This document shows, in pieces, positions 1-5,258 of a DNA stretch of 6,148 bases. This stretch comes from Clostridia bacterium (GTDB taxonomy: Bacteria; Bacillota; Clostridia; Oscillospirales; CAG-272). The position numbers were made by a program, and so were the translations under genes. The stretch covers positions 1 through 6,148 of the forward strand of contig JAFYBI010000158.1 of assembly GCA_017540285.1 (NCBI GenBank). The letters are read 5' to 3'. The notes beneath the pieces were generated by a model. The model did no database searches. It saw nothing but the letters and a program-made list of their open reading frames with translations, and was not told the DNA's origin. Each line of letters begins with the position of its first letter. Position 1 is the first letter of the stretch.

Positions 1-410
1 ACGTCGACTATATGTTCGTCGACTGCCCGCCCGGAACCGGCGACGTCCCGCTCACCGTCTTCCAGTCCATCAAGCTCGACGGCGTCATCATCGTCACCAC
101 CCCGCAGGACCTCGTCTCCATGATCGTTTCGAAGGCCGTCAATATGGCCTCGCTCATGAACATCCCGGTCATCGGCCTCGTCGAGAACATGGCCTACGTG
201 AAATGTCCCGACTGCGGCGCCGAAATCGAAGTCTTCGGCAAGTCGAAGGCCGAGGACGTCGCGCGCGAATTCGGCATCCCCGTCCTCGGACGCATGCCCA
301 TCGATCCGAAGCTCTCCGCCCTCGTCGACCGCGGCGTCATCGAGCTCATGGAGAACGACTACCTCGAAAAAGCGGCGGACGCCGTCGAGGTATTCTGCGA
401 AAAGAAATAA
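1..410 (+). CDS. mrp: Mrp/NBP35-family P-loop ATPase, iron-sulfur carrier (5' end missing)
   Basis: Only the last 135 residues are visible, read from base 3 to the TAA at 408-410; the Walker A region lies left of the window. The fragment opens with the family signature VDCPPGTGD (bases about 27-53). It then has the alternating strand/helix pattern of the SIMIBI fold and the segment GLVENMAYVKCPDCG, whose CxxC pair (codons at 204 and 213) matches the cysteines that bridge a [4Fe-4S] cluster between two subunits in Mrp/ApbC/NBP35 proteins. Known family role: an ATP-dependent scaffold or carrier that delivers Fe-S clusters to apo-proteins in the cytoplasm. Placement 54 nt before an Fe-S-rich hydrogenase cluster suggests it serves these enzymes, but that is inference, and mrp is also common as a stand-alone housekeeping gene. 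The methionine codon at 12 is internal, because the reading frame and family similarity continue upstream of it. Confidence 0.9.
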   Translation, partial: VDYMFVDCPPGTGDVPLTVFQSIKLDGVIIVTTPQDLVSMIVSKAVNMASLMNIPVIGLVENMAYVKCPDCGAEIEVFGKSKAEDVAREFGIPVLGRMPIDPKLSALVDRGVIELMENDYLEKAADAVEVFCEKK

Positions 411-464
411 CCCGGAAACACCCCATCACACATATCAAAAACTCCCAAGGAGGCACATATACCC

Positions 465-962
465 ATGAAAAAAGTCATGACATCCGTTCCCTTCCGCGGC
501 ACGCCCGAACAGCTCGCCGAGCTCGACCGCGTCATCGAAGAGAACAAGACCCAGCCCGGCGCGACCCTCGCGATCCTTCAGAAGGCGCAGGATATCTACG
601 GTTATCTGCCCGAAGAAGTGCAGCGTCACATCGCCCTCGCCCTCGATATCCCCTTCTCCGAGGTCTACGGCATCGCCACCTTCTACGCCCAGTTCCAGCT
701 CAATCCGAAGGGCGAGCATCCCGTCTCCGTCTGCCTCGGCACCGCGTGCTACGTCAAGGGCTCCGGCAAGGTCATGGAGAAGCTCATTGAAATGCTCGGC
801 ATCCAGCCCGGCGGCATCACCGAAGACCTGAAGTTCTCTCTCGACGCCACCCGCTGCATCGGCGCATGCGGACTCGCGCCCGTCATGACCGTCGGCGACG
901 ACGTCTACGGCAGACTGGAGCCCAACATGCTCAAGGGCATCCTCGCGAAGTATCAGCAGTAA
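465..962 (+). CDS. hndA: NuoE/HndA-like [2Fe-2S] subunit of NAD-linked [FeFe]-hydrogenase
   Basis: This 165-residue protein is full length for the 24-kDa NuoE family. The N-terminal helical part (about 10-75) carries the typical segment DIYGYLPEEVQ followed by GIATFYAQF. The C-terminal thioredoxin-like domain holds the four [2Fe-2S] ligands with canonical spacing: C90-x4-C95 (CLGTAC) and C131-x3-C135 (CIGAC). In HydABC/HndABCD-type hydrogenases this subunit sits next to the flavin subunit and takes part in electron transfer in the cytoplasmic complex. The ATG at 465 is preceded by AAGGAGG (447-453) with an 11-nt G-free spacer. The gene is separated from the matching hndB and hndC by a six-gene regulatory-looking block. 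A NuoE from complex I or a formate dehydrogenase is the alternative, but the neighbouring HndB-type gene and the NuoF with an N-terminal ferredoxin domain favour the hydrogenase. The symbol follows the Hnd naming; hydC is also used. Confidence 0.92.
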   Translation: MKKVMTSVPFRGTPEQLAELDRVIEENKTQPGATLAILQKAQDIYGYLPEEVQRHIALALDIPFSEVYGIATFYAQFQLNPKGEHPVSVCLGTACYVKGSGKVMEKLIEMLGIQPGGITEDLKFSLDATRCIGACGLAPVMTVGDDVYGRLEPNMLKGILAKYQQ

Positions 963-1022
963 TTTTCATCCGGATACGAACTCGAATGCAAGCTCCGGGA
1001 AAGACAGAGGACGGAAGAAGAC

Positions 1023-1376
1023 ATGAAAATCGGTGAAATCAAAGAGCTCTTGCACGCTGAACTGCTCTGCGGCGAAGAATACCTCGACCACGACGTCTTC
1101 GCAGCGTGCTGCAGCGACATGATGAGCGACGTGCTCGCCTTCGTGAAGGACCAGGGCGTCTTGCTCACGGGACTCCTCAATTCACAGGTCATCCGGACCG
1201 CCAATATGATGGATATGGTCTGTATCGTCATCGTGCGGAATAAAGTCCCCACGGAAGAAATGATCGAGCTCGCTTCCGACAGCGGACTGGTGCTGATGCG
1301 GTCTCCCTACCGCGCATACGAGGCCGCCGGCGTTCTTTACTACGCCGGTCTCGGCAGGAGGGAAGAGGATGGCTGA
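1023..1376 (+). CDS. DRTGG-domain protein 1 (putative nucleotide-binding regulatory protein)
   Basis: This 117-residue single-domain protein looks like the DRTGG family. The core (about 40-105) has the family's alternating pattern: a strand LLTG followed by a helix, then MVCIVIVRNKVPTEEMIELA, then a strand before SPYRAYEAAG. That resembles the DRTGG domains of HPr kinase N-termini and of CBS-DRTGG pyrophosphatases, where the latter bind adenine nucleotides. The DRTGG motif itself is not kept literally. No catalytic motif or membrane segment is visible. Upstream of the ATG at 1023 there is only a purine-rich stretch (GGAAGAAG, 1013-1020, and GAGG, 1007-1010) rather than a clean Shine-Dalgarno. 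The stop overlaps the next gene by 8 bases, so the two are probably translated together. Related genes recur beside clostridial [FeFe]-hydrogenases. The ligand and function are not known to me; a sensor or adaptor role is inferred from context. Confidence 0.75.
   Translation: MKIGEIKELLHAELLCGEEYLDHDVFAACCSDMMSDVLAFVKDQGVLLTGLLNSQVIRTANMMDMVCIVIVRNKVPTEEMIELASDSGLVLMRSPYRAYEAAGVLYYAGLGRREEDG
1356..1361 (+). promoter_or_regulatory. Shine-Dalgarno site inside the end of the upstream gene
   Basis: AGGAGG ends 7 nt before the ATG at 1369 and lies within the last codons of DRTGG protein 1. It fixes the start of the RsbW-like ATPase even though that start overlaps the upstream stop codon by 8 bases. 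Confidence 0.75.
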
Positions 1377-1791
1377 GAATATCCGGTTCCATTTTGACGT
1401 CGACGGCGAGAACTTCACCTCCGCCGGAGAGGCGTCCGTGGCCGTGAAGAAAAAACTCAGACAGCTCGGCTTTTCCCCGGACGTCATCCGCAAGGTTTCC
1501 ATCGCCATGTACGAAGGGGAGATCAATATGGTCATCCACGCGAACGGCGGGACCGCGGACGTGGAAGTGACCGACGACGAGATCGTCATTGTCCTCGCCG
1601 ACCACGGTCCGGGCATCCCGAACGTGGAAATGGCCATGCAGGAGGGCTTCTCCACCGCCCGCGACAACATCCGTGCCCTCGGGTTCGGAGCGGGCATGGG
1701 TCTTCCGAACATGAAAAAGTACACCGACGAGATGAAAATCGACACCGAGGTGGGCGTCGGGACCACCATCACCATGAAAGTGTATCTATAA
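1369..1791 (+). CDS. RsbW/SpoIIAB-like GHKL ATPase (anti-sigma factor-type serine kinase fold)
   Basis: At 140 residues it is a bare ATPase domain, the usual size for RsbW/SpoIIAB proteins. Visible motifs: N box around E49-x3-N53 (EGEINMVIHANGG), with Glu and Asn in the spacing used by SpoIIAB for catalysis and Mg2+ binding; G1 box D78-HGPGI; G2 box GFGAGMGLPNMKKY (105-118). There is no histidine phosphoacceptor helix pair, no sensor domain and no membrane segment. Known members phosphorylate a serine on a STAS-domain antagonist and sequester a sigma factor; neither partner is encoded in this window. Being stitched by overlap to a DRTGG gene and lying just ahead of a sensory-type hydrogenase, it is plausibly the kinase output of a redox or H2 signalling module. 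It could instead be an ATP-dependent adaptor without kinase activity. Confidence is high for the fold and modest for kinase function. Confidence 0.85.
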   Translation: MAENIRFHFDVDGENFTSAGEASVAVKKKLRQLGFSPDVIRKVSIAMYEGEINMVIHANGGTADVEVTDDEIVIVLADHGPGIPNVEMAMQEGFSTARDNIRALGFGAGMGLPNMKKYTDEMKIDTEVGVGTTITMKVYL

Positions 1792-1831
1792 CGCCGCGCT
1801 CCGTGACCTCCACGGCGCCCGACACGGCGTT
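1790..1831 (+). other. Possible nested RNA hairpin in the leader of the sensory hydrogenase gene
   Basis: The 51-nt gap ahead of hydS contains an outer inverted repeat AACGCCG (1790-1796) / CGGCGTT (1825-1831). Inside it is a perfect 5-bp stem CCGTG (1801-1805) / CACGG (1811-1815) with loop ACCTC (1806-1810). The loop is complementary to GAGGT (1834-1838) in the Shine-Dalgarno of the next gene. There is no U tract, so it is not an intrinsic terminator. In GC-rich DNA such pairings can arise by chance. Confidence 0.3.
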
Positions 1832-1833
1832 CC

Positions 1834-1839
1834 GAGGTG
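1834..1839 (+). promoter_or_regulatory. Shine-Dalgarno site deciding the hydS start
   Basis: GAGGTG can pair with the 16S rRNA tail. The GAGG core ends 5 nt before the ATG at 1843, which makes that ATG the better start. The in-frame GTG at 1837 lies inside this site and would leave no spacing. Confidence 0.6.
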
Positions 1840-1842
1840 GCT

Positions 1843-3180
1843 ATGGCAGATTACAAGCATTCGGTATCCCTCGAAGTCAGCAAATGCAAGGGCTGCACGA
1901 CGTGCCTCAAGCGCTGTCCGACGGAGGCGATCCGCATCCGCGACGGACATGCCGTCATCAACTCCGACCGCTGCATCGACTGCGGCGAGTGCATCAAGAT
2001 GTGCGCCTACAAGGCGAAGAAGGCCGTCCATGACAGCCTCTCGTGCATCGGGAATTACAAATACACGGTGGCCCTGCCTGCGCCGTCTCTCTACGGCCAG
2101 TTCGACCACATGGACAACATCGGCTACATCATCCGGGGACTGAAAGACCTCGGCTTTGACGACGTTTTCGAGGTGGCCTGCGCGGCGGAGCTCGTTTCTG
2201 CCTACACCAGACTCTATATCAAGCGGAGCGACGTGAAGAAACCCGTCATCAGCTCCGCCTGCCCGACGATCTCCCGCATGATCTCGATGAACTATCCCTT
2301 CCTCATCGACAACGTCCTCCCGATCCTGCCCCCCGTGGACATCGCTGCCTATCTCGCGCATGAGAAGGCGAAGGCGGACCACCCGGAGCTCTCGGACGAG
2401 GAGATCGGGATCGTCTTCATCTCCCCCTGTCCCGCCAAGGTCAGCTACGTGAAGAACGACTTCGCCGGGGAACGCAATTACATCACCGACGTCGTCTCCG
2501 TCCGGGACGTGTACTTCGCGCTCCTCGACGTCATGAAGGACCGCGAGGACGAACCGCTTGAGAACACCGAATCCGGCATGATCGGCATCGGCTGGGCAAC
2601 CACGGGCGGCGAATCCACGGCGATCTTCAACGAGCGCTATCTCGCGGCGGACGGGATCGAAAACTGCATCCGCGTGCTCGACCAGATCGACAACGAGGAC
2701 ATCACGAGCCTCGATTTCGTCGAACTGAACGCGTGCGACGGCGGGTGCGTGGGCGGCGCGATGACCGTCGCCAACCCCTACATCGCGCAGGCGCGTCTCC
2801 AGGCCCTGAAGCGCTATCTCCCCGTCTCCCCGAACCGTCCGGCGAGCGAGTGGATCCCCGATCAGTATTTCAACGAGCGCGGGATCGAATACACCCCGGC
2901 GACCCTCCTCTCCGAAGACCGGAAGGTTGCCCGCCAGATGATGCAGGAGATCGAGGCCATCAAAGCGAGCCTGCCCCAGATCGACTGCGGTTCCTGCGGC
3001 GCGCCCACCTGCATGGCCTTTGCGGAGGATATCGTCCGCGGTGAGGCCAACGTGGACGACTGCACCGTCATCATGAAGATGCTGTTCCATCAGTATCTCG
3101 AAGAACGCAAGGAAAAATCCGTTCTCGAAAAAATCGCCTCCGACCCCATCCTGAACCTGAAAAAGGAGAACGCGGAATGA
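1843..3180 (+). CDS. hydS: Sensory-type (group D-like) [FeFe]-hydrogenase, HydS-like
   Basis: This is a 445-residue protein. Residues 11-60 are a bacterial ferredoxin domain with two [4Fe-4S] motifs (C15, C18, C21, C25 and C44, C47, C50, C54). Residues about 75-310 are the H-cluster domain with all three signatures: L1 SSACP (137-141), L2 SPCPAK (194-199) and L3 ELNACDGGCVGG (294-305). The H-cluster ligands C140, C196, C298 and C302 are present, as is K199. At the C-terminus a further [4Fe-4S] motif, CGSC-x4-C-x16-C (C382, C385, C390, C407), resembles the RnfB/CdhD-type FeS domain, followed by a charged helical tail. In catalytic enzymes L1 reads TSCCP; here the proton-relay Cys is A139, and the L2 and L3 methionines are S194 and N296. 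These are traits of the slow, putative sensory HydS enzymes. There is no PAS domain, which favours group D over group C. It is annotated from ATG 1843; GTG 1837 is possible. It overlaps the next gene by ATGA. Confidence 0.9.
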   Translation: MADYKHSVSLEVSKCKGCTTCLKRCPTEAIRIRDGHAVINSDRCIDCGECIKMCAYKAKKAVHDSLSCIGNYKYTVALPAPSLYGQFDHMDNIGYIIRGLKDLGFDDVFEVACAAELVSAYTRLYIKRSDVKKPVISSACPTISRMISMNYPFLIDNVLPILPPVDIAAYLAHEKAKADHPELSDEEIGIVFISPCPAKVSYVKNDFAGERNYITDVVSVRDVYFALLDVMKDREDEPLENTESGMIGIGWATTGGESTAIFNERYLAADGIENCIRVLDQIDNEDITSLDFVELNACDGGCVGGAMTVANPYIAQARLQALKRYLPVSPNRPASEWIPDQYFNERGIEYTPATLLSEDRKVARQMMQEIEAIKASLPQIDCGSCGAPTCMAFAEDIVRGEANVDDCTVIMKMLFHQYLEERKEKSVLEKIASDPILNLKKENAE

Positions 3181-3509
3181 ATCTCAGCCAACTCTCGGAA
3201 GTCCTGTCGCTCGACGTGATCGCGGGCGACCCTGCGGACAAGGTCTGGCACGGCGTCTATGCCGGCGACCTGCTCAGCCGCGCGATGAGCCACGTCAAGA
3301 CCGACAACCTCTGGATCACCATCATGTCCAACGCCAACGTGATCGCCGTCGCGAGCCTTACCGAGGCGTGCGCGGTCATCCTGGCGGAGGGCGTGGAGCT
3401 TCTCCCCGATGCGCTTGACGCGGCCGTGGACAACGGGATCACGGTCCTCTCGTCGAAGCGCACGGTGAACGAGCTCTGCATCGCGATCCACGAAGCCGCG
3501 GGGAAATGA
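3177..3509 (+). CDS. DRTGG-domain protein 2 (putative nucleotide-binding regulatory protein)
   Basis: This 110-residue protein has the DRTGG-type core VYAGDLLSRAMSHV followed by a WITIMSNANVIAVASL strand-turn-strand segment and VILAEGVELLPDALDAA (about 25-85). This is closer to the usual family pattern than the other DRTGG protein of this block, and the two are clearly diverged from each other rather than recent duplicates. No catalytic residues, cysteine motif or membrane segment stand out. Its ATG shares the ATGA with the stop of hydS (4-base overlap) and has its own AAGGAG (3163-3168) 8 nt upstream. It is directly coupled to the PHP gene downstream through a second ATGA. Translation coupled to hydS suggests a matched amount, and perhaps physical association with the sensory hydrogenase. 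This is inference; the ligand and activity are unknown to me. Confidence 0.8.
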   Translation: MNLSQLSEVLSLDVIAGDPADKVWHGVYAGDLLSRAMSHVKTDNLWITIMSNANVIAVASLTEACAVILAEGVELLPDALDAAVDNGITVLSSKRTVNELCIAIHEAAGK

Positions 3510-4279
3510 AGCCGTACTTCTGCGACCTGCACATTCATTCCTGCCTGTCCCCCTGCGGAGACGAGGACATGACGCCCGCGAACATCGCGGGAATGGCGTC
3601 GCTGAACGGGCTGGAAATCGTCGCCCTGACCGATCACAATTCCTCGAAGAACTGCCCCGCCTTCTTCGCGCAGGCAAAGCGGGTCGGGATCATACCCGTT
3701 CCCGGCATGGAGCTGACCACCGCGGAGGACATCCACGTGGTCTGCCTCTTCCGCACCCTCGAGGACGCGATGGACTTCGACGCGTATGTGAGCGCGCACC
3801 GGCCCCTAATCCCCAACAAACCCGAAATCTTCGGGCATCAGATCATCCGCGACGAAAACGACGAGGTCGCCGGAGAAGAGCCGTATCTGCTCCTCAACGC
3901 GGCCGATCTCTCCCTCGAGGACGCGTACCGGGAAGTGAAGAAGCGGGACGGCGTCGCCTACCCCGCGCACATCGACCGGCCGTCCAACGGCATCGTCTCG
4001 ATCCTCGGCACCTTCCCCCCGGATCCGCCGTTCACCGCCTACGAGCTGAACGACGCGGCCTCTGACGGGGAGTACCGCGAGAAATATCCGGTGATCCGAT
4101 CCCTCGCGCGGGCCGTTTCCTCGGACGCGCACTATCTCTGGAACATATCCGAAGCCAGCTTCTCGATCACGCTGGACGACGAACCGTATTCCTCGTCCCT
4201 CGTGCGGAATCGGCTGATCGACTACCTGTCGGGCAAGGACAAGACCCCGGCGGAGCAAGGAGGACTGAAGAATGGATGA
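3506..4279 (+). CDS. PHP-family metal-dependent phosphoesterase
   Basis: This is a 257-residue PHP-domain protein starting right at the first metal motif: DLHIHS (D7, H9, H11). It continues with LTDHNS (D43, H44), GMELTTAEDIHVVC (E69, H77), YPAHIDRPSNG (H155) and SSDAHYL (D207, H209). The full set of metal ligands expected for a PHP phosphoesterase is therefore present and it is probably active. Known PHP enzymes hydrolyse phosphoesters such as histidinol phosphate, nucleotides or phosphorylated polymers using a multinuclear metal centre; the substrate here cannot be read from sequence. No PolIIIA or PolX fusion is present. The start has only GGGGA immediately before it and no properly spaced Shine-Dalgarno, so translation probably depends on termination-reinitiation at the ATGA shared with DRTGG protein 2. 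The C-terminus overlaps the next ATPase by 8 bases. Context suggests it opposes a kinase or degrades a nucleotide signal in the module (inference). Confidence 0.88.
   Translation: MKPYFCDLHIHSCLSPCGDEDMTPANIAGMASLNGLEIVALTDHNSSKNCPAFFAQAKRVGIIPVPGMELTTAEDIHVVCLFRTLEDAMDFDAYVSAHRPLIPNKPEIFGHQIIRDENDEVAGEEPYLLLNAADLSLEDAYREVKKRDGVAYPAHIDRPSNGIVSILGTFPPDPPFTAYELNDAASDGEYREKYPVIRSLARAVSSDAHYLWNISEASFSITLDDEPYSSSLVRNRLIDYLSGKDKTPAEQGGLKNG
4257..4263 (+). promoter_or_regulatory. Shine-Dalgarno site within the end of the PHP gene
   Basis: AAGGAGG lies 8 nt before the ATG at 4272. It supports that start for the second ATPase despite the 8-base overlap with the PHP stop codon. Confidence 0.8.
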
Positions 4280-4841
4280 GCTGTCGCTCTATGTTCTCGA
4301 CATTACGATGAATTCCGTCCGGGCCGGCGCCACGAAAATCACCATCACCCTCCGCGAGGACGGCGAATGGCTGTGGTTTACCGTGGAGGACAACGGTTGC
4401 GGGATGACCGAAGAACAGCTCAAAAAGCTGACGGACCCCTTCTTCACCACCCGCAAGACCCGCAAGGTCGGCCTCGGCATCCCGTTTCTCAAAATGCTCG
4501 CGGAGATGACGGGCGGCTACGTCCGCGTCACCTCCGTCCACGAATCCGTCTCGGCGGACCACGGGACGAAGACCGAAGCGAAGTTCGGCAAGAACCACAT
4601 CGACTTCATCCCGCTCGGCGACATCGTCGAAACGGTCAAGACCCTGATCCAGGGCGCCCCGGAGATCGACTTCACGTTTGAACACGCGTTCGACAACGGC
4701 AAGGTCGAGCTCTCCTGCGCGGCGCTGCGCGAAATGCTCGGCGAGGGCATCCCGCTTTCCGAGCCCGACATCCTCCAGTGGATCGGGCAGTATCTCCACG
4801 AACAGTACGACGAGCTGGGCCACCCGGCGGAGCGTCTGTAA
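4272..4841 (+). CDS. Stand-alone histidine-kinase-type GHKL ATPase
   Basis: This 189-residue protein begins almost at the N box. Visible motifs: N box LDITMNSVRAGA (D10-x3-N14, with Asp where many kinases have Glu), G1 DNGCGM (40-45), F box DPFFTTR (55-61) and G2 VGLGIPFLK (66-74). It therefore has the ATP-binding core of a sensor histidine kinase, including the F box that the other ATPase in this block lacks. It has no HisKA dimerisation helices, no phosphoacceptor histidine region, no sensor domain and no membrane segment. A C-terminal part of roughly 80 residues (about 107-189) follows the ATPase core and is not a domain I recognise. The length and motifs match small ATP-binding proteins seen beside other clostridial [FeFe]-hydrogenase genes. 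Either it phosphorylates a partner in trans or acts as an ATP-driven conformational switch. No response regulator is in view. It is the last gene of the overlapping block; a 45-nt gap follows. Confidence 0.85.
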   Translation: MDELSLYVLDITMNSVRAGATKITITLREDGEWLWFTVEDNGCGMTEEQLKKLTDPFFTTRKTRKVGLGIPFLKMLAEMTGGYVRVTSVHESVSADHGTKTEAKFGKNHIDFIPLGDIVETVKTLIQGAPEIDFTFEHAFDNGKVELSCAALREMLGEGIPLSEPDILQWIGQYLHEQYDELGHPAERL

Positions 4842-4886
4842 CATACCGTCTTCAAATTCAATCCATATACGAAAGGACCAAACTCT

Positions 4887-5258
4887 ATGAAATCTCTTGA
4901 AGAGCTCATGGCGATCAAAAACAAGATGGCCGACCGTGTCGCCGTCCGCACCTCCTCGGGCAACACCCGCATCGTCGTCGGCATGGCGACCTGCGGCATC
5001 GCGGCCGGCGCGCGTCCCGTGCTGAACGCGTTCGTCGAGGGCATCTCCGAAGCGGGCCTTGGCGATGACGTCATCGTCACCCAGACCGGCTGTATCGGCA
5101 TCTGCCAGTACGAGCCCGTCGTCGAAGTGTTCGAGAAGGACAAGGAAAAGACCACTTACGTCAAGATGACCGCCGAGAAGGCGAAGGAAGTCATCGAGAA
5201 GCACATCAAGGGCGGTACTCCCGTCGCTGAATACACCATCGGCGCTGCACAGCTCTGA
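4887..5258 (+). CDS. hndB: HndB-like thioredoxin-fold ferredoxin subunit
   Basis: This 123-residue protein belongs to the (2Fe-2S) ferredoxin-domain family found between NuoE-like and NuoF-like genes in NAD(P)-reducing [FeFe]-hydrogenase operons. An N-terminal charged helix (1-20) precedes the thioredoxin-like domain with VVGMATCGIAAGARP (C36) and TQTGCIGICQYEP (C69-x3-C73). These are the only three cysteines. Where the usual C-x4-C pair would place a second Cys (residue 41) there is Gly, so cluster binding with four Cys ligands is not possible within one chain. In Hnd-type enzymes the precise job of HndB is unclear; it may be structural or transfer electrons. The start at 4887 is preceded by AAAGGA (4872-4877) and a 9-nt G-free spacer. 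The codon pattern resembles hndA and hndC. A 22-nt gap separates it from hndC. Confidence 0.85.
   Translation: MKSLEELMAIKNKMADRVAVRTSSGNTRIVVGMATCGIAAGARPVLNAFVEGISEAGLGDDVIVTQTGCIGICQYEPVVEVFEKDKEKTTYVKMTAEKAKEVIEKHIKGGTPVAEYTIGAAQL

Noticed and set aside
203..790. Arg-rich 195-codon frame on the + strand overlapping mrp and hndA.
   Set aside because: It is an out-of-frame reading of two recognised genes and is extremely Arg/His/Pro-rich.
963..1022. Possible terminator or promoter in the 60-nt gap after hndA.
   Set aside because: Only short palindromic bits (TCCGGA) are present, with no stem plus U tract and no recognisable -35/-10 pair.
1837..1842. GTG at 1837 as the hydS start, adding two residues.
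   Set aside because: The GTG overlaps the only Shine-Dalgarno-like sequence (GAGGTG, 1834-1839); ATG 1843 has usable spacing. It cannot be fully excluded.
1786..3090. Open frame of 434 codons on the - strand, antisense to hydS.
   Set aside because: Its product is a repetitive Asp/Val/Arg/Gly-rich translation with no family motif, as expected opposite a GC-rich gene with biased third positions; the + strand frame has all hydrogenase signatures.
1023..3509. Recent tandem duplication giving the two DRTGG genes.
   Set aside because: The proteins share fold-level pattern only and no visible nucleotide-level repeat, so they are old paralogues or independently recruited.
4842..4886. Possible promoter in the AT-richer 45-nt gap ahead of hndB.
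   Set aside because: TTCAAA and a TATAC-like string occur but are much too close together for a sigma-A promoter; read-through from the upstream genes is simpler.
4167..5204. Open frame of 345 codons on the - strand, opposite the second ATPase and hndB.
   Set aside because: It has the same low-complexity D/V/R/G/L composition, no motif and no start-site support, and it crosses two well-supported + strand genes.
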